A DNA stretch of 64,000 bases, from the NCBI GenBank assembly GCA_032358165.1, contig JAALGY010000061.1:1860001-1924000 (forward strand), given 5' to 3'. Of this stretch, positions 24,587-33,352 are shown one piece after another. The notes beneath the pieces are model-generated. The model did not search any database. It was given only the letters and a program-made list of their open reading frames with translations, and was not told the DNA's origin. The position numbers and the translations under genes were made by a program. Each line of letters opens with the position of its first letter. Position 1 is the stretch's first letter. Origin of the DNA: Diplosphaera chodatii. Taxonomy: Eukaryota; Chlorophyta; Trebouxiophyceae; Prasiolales; Stichococcaceae.

Positions 24587-25115
24587 GGGACAAAACCACC
24601 AGAAGCCACCGTAGCCGCCCCATGCAGGCTTCTGAGATGTTGCAGTCGTCGAAGGGCTACTGAAGCTTGGTTGCGGTTGTGTGGACTAGAGACCCGAGAG
24701 TATATTTGCAGACTGCGCGTCTGCTTGCGCTGCTGGTTTGGTACCTTTATTGATTGATGTTCTGCCTGTACCACGGGGTGCTTTTGTATTCTGGTGTCTT
24801 GGTCTGTGGTGCAGCCAGGTTTCATGCCGCACTTGGTGTTTCACTTCCTCCTTCGGCCAGTCAAACGATCGTCGAGGATACATCGCGTTGTGCGGTGTGC
24901 ATTGGGCGAGTGGTTGCCTGAGCCTTGAGAACTCGCACTGCCAGGCTGTACTGCGTCCAGCTTTCAAGATCTGCGTCCACACCACGTGCGGGATGACCTC
25001 ATCGAGCCCTCTGCAGCTGGCCAGAACGCGCTTGCGGCACACCGCGCTGGCCGTCAGCCCCCAGACGACATGCCACAATGCGTGTGCATCGCTCTGTAGG
25101 CACCAGCAGGCGCCC
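24587..25115. other. Spacer between channel genes 1 and 2
   Basis: This holds the 3' UTR of copy 1 and the promoter of copy 2. There is no coding block, and I see no obvious duplicated segment shared with the 27279-28060 spacer by eye. Confidence 0.45.
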
Positions 25116-27278
25116 ATGATCGGCAGAACAGTGCCGTTCGTAGTCGCTGCCTTGGTACTGGCCACCTGGCTCCCAGGTACGTTGCCGAACGGGTGGAGGA
25201 CATGATACGGCAGCTCACAGTGTTCAAGGGGGTACGGAGTCCTACAGACACGGCGCAGCTGCGCTTGGCGCCGTGCCTTGTTGTGTACCACCTGGCAAGA
25301 GGTCATTGCTGGTCCCACAAAAGTCGTGCTATATAGCTCATAAGGCAACTGCAGCAGTATAGTGCTGTGCTGTGGCAGCTTGCAACGGCGATCTGCACGG
25401 CCGGCCAGGCAGCTGCGGCGCACAGACGGAGGGCATGCCAGAAGCGTGCCGCATATGTTGCACGCTGGAGGGAGTGCCCAGCACAAAAACAGGTGCTCCT
25501 GTCGTTGACTGTTCACCGTTCTCCTCGCAGGCAGCGGCGCGCAGTTCTCGTTTCAGCAGCAGAGCTCGCCGCTGCGGGGCCAGGGCGTGCCCTCCGCCAA
25601 CGTCAGCGACGGCATCTACATCAGCGTGTTCCTGGACCGGCTGCTGGGCGTGGATCAGGACCAGTACCGTTTCGATGCTGTGCTGTATACATATGTGACA
25701 TGGGTGGATGAGGATGGAGTGGCACAATGGTTCTACAACAACATAGCCAGCAACTGCGCGGACCCAAGCCGGGCAGACTACTACCCGCAGTGGTGCGCCG
25801 ACTTCAGGGCGCTATGCAAGCGGTTCCGCAACTCCACGGGGGCGGCGCGCGAGAAGATCCGAGACGAGGGCGCCTACTTTCTGGGCGCCCCCATGGACGT
25901 GCCGTGCCAGACCTGGAACGAGGACGGCAGCCCCAGGCGCACCGACTGCAGCCGGTACTGCTCGAATCAGTATAACGTGCAGGACTGCTGTGATGGGGTC
26001 TTCATCCCTGATATTGACATCGCCAACATCTACACTCTGGACCAGGGCTACACCATCGCCTCCCAGCTGATGCCTCAGTACGACTACAGGAAGGAGCACT
26101 ACGGAGCCTGGATGTGGTCAGTGCAGTTTCATGCCATCTACTTCCAGAGGATGAACTTCAGGCGCTTTCCTTGGGACACACAGCAGCTGCTGATCCAGTT
26201 GAAGTACCAGCACGACGGCCAGGACCTCAACACCACCAGCGTCCTGCTGCCGAGCTCATCGGGGGTGCTGAGCCTGCGGCCGCGGCGGAACGGCGACGAC
26301 TCGTCCGGCTGGAAGGTGAACGATGTCCGAATGGAGCCCTACCAGGCGGCGCCAGCCACCCTTGTGCGGGGCCGGGTCAACCCGCCAGCGGTGAAGGATC
26401 CGGTGCCGCTGTTCACGACGGCAGTGGTCAACGGCCAACGAACCGTCACGGGCCTGCAGCCAGTGTTCACCAGCCGCCTCAACCCCGGCAACTCCCTGCT
26501 CGTGCTCATTGACGTGTCCAGGTATTCCAGCTTCTACGTCGTGAACAACCTGATCCCCATCATACTGAGTACCTGCCTGGGCTTCTTCGTCTTCCTGCTG
26601 GATGGGGATGACATGGAGAAGCGGCTGACTCTGCTGGTGACGCTATTCCTGGCACTGACGGCGCTGCAATTCGTCATCAGCACGAACTTGCCCAACAGCA
26701 GCTATGTGCTGAGGTCACAGGCGCTGGTCCTGACGGGCTATGCGCTGTTCACGGCCATGGCGCTGGAGTCGTGGCTGGTGTACTTCCTGCGGTCCTCGCA
26801 CCTGCGGCACCAGCGGATGCGGGCGTGGCGGCGGGCGTACAAGCAGTACGTCAAGGGCGTCATCAGCGCGGAGGCCCTCGCGGAGGTGACCGCCTCCTGC
26901 AAGGCCGCCGCCGTTAGCAAGGACGGGGCGTCCAATGGGGTGGCGCATCCGGATCATCCGCTGGGGGCGGATGATGCGGAGGATCTCGAGCCGTCGGCCC
27001 TGGCGCACATCACAGACTCCCACTGCGGGAAGGGGACCCCCGCAGACAGCGGGCAGACGCTGCCGCAGCATGTCAACGGCCCCAAGCTGCAGCGGCAGAA
27101 GACGCTGCTGCAGCGCGTGGTTGGCAAGCGGCTCACACACGCGGCCACCATGCGACTGGCCCCCATCAAGCATGATGCCGACTATGCAGAGTGGCTGGGC
27201 CAGAAGGTGGATAAGTATAGCCTGTTCTTCCTGCTGGTAGCCTACACAGCGATCCTAATCGCCATCCTGGTCGCTTAA
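25116..27278 (+). CDS. Pentameric ligand-gated ion channel subunit, copy 2 (nearly intronless)
   Basis: Two exons, 25116-25176 (signal peptide FVVAALVLATW) and 25531-27278, encode 602 aa. The single intron is at the same place and phase (phase 1, just before the GAQFSFQQQSSPLRGQG block) as intron 1 of copy 1; all other introns are absent. Approximate positions are: IYISVFLDRLLGV 48, loop D TWVDE 78, eight-Cys insert 96-174, VFIPDIDIANIY 176, FPWDTQQLL 233, M1 around 350-378 (NNLIPIILSTCLGFFVFLL), M2 around 386-406 (LLVTLFLALTALQFVIST), M3 around 420-440 and M4 around 582-602 (FFLLVAYTAILIAILV). The M3-M4 loop carries LQRQKTLLQRVVGKRLTHAA, also nearly identical in copy 1. The M2 start (MEKRLTLLVTLFL) has a Leu at the 9' gate position; charge selectivity is not clear from this. 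The frame is fully open, so it is likely functional. Confidence 0.92.
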
Positions 27279-28060
27279 GCACTTTCACCATGTGGAATGC
27301 GCACTTGACACCAGGGCAGCATTGGTGAAATACCTGCCACTTTGGAATGTGCACCTGTCCCGGCACTTGCTCTGAAGTCCGTATCGTTGTTTTATGGGTT
27401 TGACCGCTTGCTGCTATATGCTAGAGCTCATAGCGGGTATGTACATTTTCCTGATCTGGTTTGCGAGTCTGCAACATGAAGCCATGCACCTCACCGCACG
27501 CACGATGAGTCGATGACATGCCGCTGCATGCATGAAGTGTAGCGATCACTCCTGTGTGCTGCTCTGCATTGCAGCAGCGCTCGGCTGTAACAACGAATTC
27601 CACACGCCCCGTTTTGGCATATCGCTGCCAGCGATATGCGGAACAGGTCGGCTAGTTTTTGGCTCCGTTGTCCCGTTGTCCTGCCAGCCTGTGCAACGTT
27701 CTGCTGCCTCCCTCGTACTGCATCCATCCCGTACAATGGCACGAAACCTATGCACACAGAGTCGCAGGCACTTTCGGTTCAACTATCATGCTACGATAGC
27801 TGCTCGGTCTGCAGAAGACGGCAAAGACGTCATTCAGTGCCCAGTCTAGCCACTGGTGATGGTATTGCTCAGTAAATCGCAAGAGTGTCTGGTTGTACTT
27901 CAGCCCATTGCACTTCTTGAGAACCAATTGATCCCGACAGGACTGTTCGATGAACACAACATGCTTGCCAAAGCAGGCGCAGTCCTGCCTGCATCCAGCG
28001 AGAGCGATGCCTCCGAGAGGCATGTCGTTGTAGTCATGATGTAGCTGCAGCCGATCTGGC
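27279..28060. other. Spacer between channel genes 2 and 3
   Basis: A TGTAA at about 27586 could be the copy 2 poly(A) signal. Nothing else is recognisable; the promoter of copy 3 is expected at the right end. Confidence 0.4.
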
Positions 28061-31000
28061 ATGGTTAGCGCTCGCAGCCTGCATCTGCGAGCCGTGCTAG
28101 CAAGTGGCCTACTCCTGTGCTGCGCTGCGCCGGCGTGGTCCGACTTCACGCAGCAGGACAGCCCGCTGCGCGGCCAGGGGTGCGGTCCTGTTGATTTGGT
28201 GCACAACATGCTGTGCATATTGTCAATGTTCTATGATAGCATGCAAACAGCAAGCCATGCACAGCTCGTGTAAGTGCGACTGCTGATGACACGCTTCTGT
28301 GTCTGCTGCACTGCAGGGTCCCCGGGTCACAGGTGTCGCAAGGTGGGTGTCCTGTGACAGCGCTGCCTGTGCCGAATATGCGGGCACCACATGGCTGCGA
28401 GGAGCTGCTTGTACACGTCAGCCGGATGCCATCGCATCGCAGTCCTGACAAGCCGCCACGCTCATCAGCATGTGCAGCTTGAGGACGGCCCACACACCTT
28501 CCCTCACTGCCGTTTGCACATCTGCGCAGGCATCTACTTCAACGCCTTTCTGGACAGGCTGCTGAATGTGGATGAGCAGAACTACAGGTTCGCTGCTGCT
28601 GTCGGGCGCATGTCGAGACCAGCCACAGCAGAGGTTGCAGATTCCTGTTTCTCACTGCAACTGCGCACCAGGATGACGCCTTGTATGGCATGCCATGCAG
28701 GTTCAACGCAGGTGTGCGGCCCGAGTCGGTTTTTTCTGCCACACCCGCTGCATCTGCACTGCATGCACATGGATTCGCCAGGGCACAGGCTGATCTGCTT
28801 GCTGCGCTGCCATGCAGTGCTGTACTTTTACGTGACATGGCACAGCGACAAGGACACGGCGCAGTGGTTCCGCAACAACGTCGGGCGCAACTGCGCCGAC
28901 CCAGCCCGCTCCGACTACGCGGATAACTGCAAGCTGCTCATGGACCTGTGCAAGCAGTACCGGAACCTCACCGCTGGCGCAAACGTCACAGCCAGGGCCC
29001 GGACCAACGAAGTGCTGTCTGCCCAGACCGGCATCCCGGTGTCAGCCACCTGCGAATCCTTCACGGGTGAGCAGGGGTCACATTGCTTGGGCACAAGGAC
29101 CTGATGGCCTTCTTCGCTTGGATGCACATGCAGCATACCATCTTCACGCTGCGTCGTGCGTATCGTGCCACGCTACTGCTTTGCAGCGGACTACAAGCCC
29201 ACCAAAACCGACTGCGACCGCCTCTGCAGCAACTCGTACGAAAACCAAGAGTGGTGAGGCTGTGCACTAGCAGCGTATGTGTTGTCCGCTGTGATCAAGT
29301 GACGACACTGCCGAGCGCTGTGCACCTCCACAGCACTCCTGCTCAATGTTCTGAAACTGAGAGAAAGTTGTTCCTGCTCCTGCAGCTGCGATGGTAGGGG
29401 AACGCGCACTATGGACGAGTGTTGTGGGCCGTGTGGAGTCGATTTGGCAGCTTGTAGATGATATGTTGCCATGCTGATGATGTGGTCCCATGTGTGACAG
29501 GGATCTTCATTCCAGACTTCCAGATTGCAAATGTGTACGAGGCCTCCCAGGACTACACGCATCACTACAAGTGCGTGCGGCCTCAGTGGGACTTGTACAG
29601 AGACCATGCTGATGTTCATGTTCCGAATGCCATGCGACGGACTGTAGTCCGAAGCCCATACTTGCACCGCAGGATCACGCCTCAGTATGAGCCTAAGAAG
29701 CAGTCCTTCGGAGCTTGGATGTGGACGAGCCAGGTGCCCATATGATGCAACACCACAGTTGCAGGAGGTTTACGAATGCCGGTTTTGCACAGCTGTCCTG
29801 TTGTGTACACAGGACAGCAGACCACCATGTGCAACCAGAATGGTGCCGCAGGTGCATGCGGAGTTCTACACGCCCATGGACTTCACCAAGTTCCCGTGGG
29901 ACAAGCAGCAGCTGCTCATCGAGATCAGATATGTCCACAACAAGGGTGAGGGTCGGACAGCAGTCCAGCAGCAAAGCTGCTCACATGCATGTGCCGACGG
30001 TGCTCAGCGGAAGTCTGCACCCGGCCATCGCTGCCGGCGCACAACAATCACCACACCGTGCCGTTGTCCCCCGCAGACGACCTGAACACGACGAGCGTGC
30101 TGCTGCCGTCGGCCGCCGGGGTGCTGAACCTGCGCCCGCAGTCCAAGGGCGACGACTCCTCCGGCTGGCACGTCGACAGCGTGGAGCTGGAGCCCTACGC
30201 CGTGGCGGACCCCGCCCGCCAGCTGCGGGTGCGTCCCACACCGCACTCAGCTGGTTGCGTAAAGTACGGCATCTGATCTTGGCCACAACATTGTCGTGGT
30301 CATCAGCGCGTCTCCACTCGCCCCACTTGTGCAGGAGGCGCCGAGTCCGCCGCTGTCTCCAGCTGGCTCCAGCCTGCTTCGTACCCGGGCACTGGGACAT
30401 GCCAGGGTTTGGGGCCCCACCTGCACCGTACCCCGCTCTCACCGCGACTCACGTGTCCGCACCGCAGGGCAAGCTGTCGCCGCCCAACGTGCACGACCCG
30501 GTGCCGCTGTTCGCGGTGCGCACCGACGCGGGGGGGCGGCGGGTGGTGGCGGGCATCGAGCCCGTGTTCAACGACCGCCTGAACCCGGGCAACAACCTGC
30601 TCGTCCGCATCCAAGTGTCCCGCTACTGGCGCTACTACGTGGTGGGCCGAACGGGGGCTTGGCTTTGAACAAACAAAATCTTTTTTTTTTTTTTTTTTTT
30701 TTTCCAGCAAGTACATGAATGAGAAAAATTTTATATTGATTGATATAATTTTGTGTTTAATAAAATTCAAATAATTGTAATTTAACGCTCCCGGAGCCGC
30801 CTCTGCCGCTTGCATTCTGCAGGCGCCCCGGCCAGCGCTGTGCAGCCCTTGCGCTGACTGGACACCATGTGACCGACATCTGTTGGCGCCTGGTTTGACG
30901 CCTGACATCCGTGTGTGCCAGTGTGCCGCAGGTGAACACGCTGGTGCCCATCATCCTGACAGGCATCCTGGGCTTCACGGTGTTCCTCATCCCCAGCGAC

Positions 31001-32866
31001 GACATCGAGAAGCGCCTGAGTGCGTCGGCCCACTGCTGTTCACCGCCAGTTGCAAGCAAACCCCATGCAGTCTCGCAGCCTGCGGCCGCCATGCCAACCA
31101 ACGCTACCATGCATCCTGCATATATCTGAACCTCTGACGGAGATCATCTGCTGCTTGCCTCTGCAGCGCTCCTGGTGACGCTGTTTCTGGCGCTGACAGC
31201 CGTGCAGTTCGTCATCTCGGCAGGTGCACTGCCTCTGGCTACTGCATCCTCTGCGCTGCACTGCTGCTTTGCAACAGCAGATATGCCTTGCCCTGTAGCA
31301 GGCTGACTGCACAAGGCCTCCTAGCCCATGTCGAGAGAGCTGACCTGACACCCTGCTGGCGCCCTGCAGAGCTGCCGGACAGCAGCTACATCCTCAAGTC
31401 GCAGGCGCTGGTGCTCGTCGGCTACGCCTTCCTCCTGGGTGCGTATCTGTCCTCAGTCCTGCTGCTCACACCCTATGTCTCACACAGCACATCGTCAGCA
31501 CGATGTGCCGGGGGTGCTCAGGTCAGAGCAAAGTTGGTGTGCAGCCTTTTCACTGATAAAAACTGCTGCATCCCGCAGCAATTGCGCTGGAGGCGTGGCT
31601 GGTCAGCCACATCGGCACGCTGCACGAGCGCACCACCAAGCTGCAGGTGCGCCCCCAGGCGTGATCGGAGAATCACGTCCTGATGTCAGCACAGATGTCA
31701 GTCGACTTTGCGTGGTGTGAGCCGACGCTGTGGCTTGCCCTGGGCTGCTGGAGATCCTGCTTCTTAAACCTGTGCGCGCAGTTATTGCTGAAGTTGCTGA
31801 TGACAGGCTGCCAACTGCTAGCTCCCTGCGTCGCACCTGCAGAGGCAGACGTCCGCCTACCGGAAGCACTGGAAGCGGCAGGCGGCGGCGGCGGTGGCGG
31901 TCGCCAAGGCGGACCTGCTGCCGCAGACGCTGCAGCAGCGCAAGTCGCCGCTGGGGCCGCCGCCGGGCCTGCAGCACGTCGTGGCGCGCGCCAGCGACGG
32001 CGGCAAACACAGCCGTGGCAGCCTGGACCTCGACGCTGAGGACCTAGAGTCCCCGCGGCTCCCCAGCCAGCTGGTGTGCCGCCAGACCACGGAGTCTGTT
32101 TGACAGACGGTGCACCGTCATCACTGATGCTGCTGGCGTCGCCGCCTGCGGACGTGCGCTGCAGCAGGCCGTGCTGTGCACAGGAGCTGCCCATGTCTGC
32201 GGCCACAAACCCTGTGTGACGGCAGTGACGATGTGCCACACCCTGCTGCAGGGCCAGCGCTCGGCGTCGGCGCCGCTGCCGCCCCAGAACGGGGCCGCCG
32301 CCGGCGGCAGCAGCGGCGGCAGCGGCGGCGGCGACAGCCACAGCGAGGCTGGCAGCGTGGGCGGCAGCAGGCGGCTGTCACGGGCCAGGCGGTCTGCCCG
32401 GCGGCACCCCCGCCCCTACTCGCGCATCAAGTTCGTGCTGCGGCCGGCGCGGGACGACCCAAACTACGCAGAGTGGTGCGTGACATTGATAAGGTCAACC
32501 TGCCATGGCCGTTGTGGACTGTCCCAAGTGTAAATTGCCTGTTGCAGCCCCTGCAGCAGACTGTGGGCACGTGCGCTGGTGCCAGCGGATCCACCTGAAA
32601 CTGCTCATGCAGATGGTGTTGCCTGTACATCCGCTGGCCATCATGCCCCGCAGACAGTCTGCTCGTGCTTGACAGTGTGGGCTTTTGCCACTGCTGCAAC
32701 TGTAGTGCTGTGGCAAGCGAGAGCGCTCACTATGAGTGTGCACATCTCCAAGCGCTGACACAACAAGAGCTTCCATCGCAGGCTGGCGCAGACTGTGGAC
32801 CACTGGGCATGCATCTTCCTGCTGTTCGCCTATGTCATCACCATCGTCGTGCTTCTGGTGGTCTGA
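28061..32866 (+). CDS. Pentameric ligand-gated ion channel subunit, copy 3
   Basis: Nineteen exons close exactly to 636 aa: 28061-28179, 28317-28342, 28530-28587, 28701-28711, 28818-29066, 29187-29253, 29386-29393, 29501-29570, 29673-29733, 29852-29945, 30077-30228, 30468-30641, 30932-31019, 31167-31223, 31370-31438, 31579-31646, 31843-32073, 32252-32475 and 32782-32866. The signal peptide (AVLASGLLLCCAAPAW) and mature start are in one exon, unlike copies 1 and 2. Domains: FNAFLDRLLNVDEQNY, TWHSDKD, the eight-Cys insert, IFIPDFQIANVY, TKFPWDKQQLLIEI, M1 VNTLVPIILTGILGFTVFL, M2 LLVTLFLALTAVQFVIS, M3 ALVLVGYAFLLAIALEAWL and M4 ACIFLLFAYVITIVVLLVV. The M3-M4 loop is the longest of the three (about 165 aa) and is Gly/Ser/Arg-rich. 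Exons 4 (11 nt) and 7 (8 nt) are microexons. The intron after exon 12 carries an AT-rich insert. This is the most diverged copy. Confidence 0.88.
30660..30786. other. AT-rich insert with 23-nt T tract inside a channel-gene intron
   Basis: Within the intron 30642-30931, a run of 23 T (30681-30703) is followed by about 80 bp of very AT-rich sequence, in a locus where introns are otherwise GC-balanced. Read on the minus strand, it is AT-rich sequence ending in a poly(A) tract. An organelle DNA fragment, a retroposed transcript or an assembly artefact are all possible. Confidence 0.6.
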
Positions 32867-33352
32867 TGGGCTGGAAAACAATAAAACTTGACGCATGGAT
32901 ATGAAGGTACGGAAGTTTGCTGATGACTGGTGGCAGCACTGGAGTGCCTTGCCAACGCCAGTCTGATATCTGCTGTAGTTTGTTTGTTGGGGTGGCCTCA
33001 GCTTTGTACATGTCCAGAAGCACTGATTGCAGCACTTGGAAGTCTCACAGCATTGCATCATTCTCTATGATCATGCTTCAGCTGAATCCGCTGAAGACTG
33101 ACAGGGCCTGTAAACTCTAATGACCATCAGCATGATACACCTGTAAGCCCTGCACCGCTGCACAAATATATGATCGTGTGCGTCAACCAACACCCGCTAC
33201 AGCTGGAACATGCACACCTAGTCTGGCGCTATGCGCCCTGAGCTCTGCCTCGAGGCTCCCTATCTATGGGAAGCTGGGGCCTGCAGACGTCTACATCATG
33301 ACGCTTGTACGAGGATAACATGTATTTCTGTGTCCAGGGTCCCAGCGAATCG
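32867..33352. terminator. Convergent 3' flanks of channel gene 3 (+) and DnaJ (-)
   Basis: TGTAA motifs at about 33109 and 33142 on the plus strand are candidate poly(A) signals for channel gene 3. No coding block is visible. Confidence 0.45.

Noticed and set aside
24686..25516. 276-codon open frame on the minus strand
   Set aside because: It covers the spacer and the signal-peptide exon of channel copy 2; no conserved motif and no matching splice sites.
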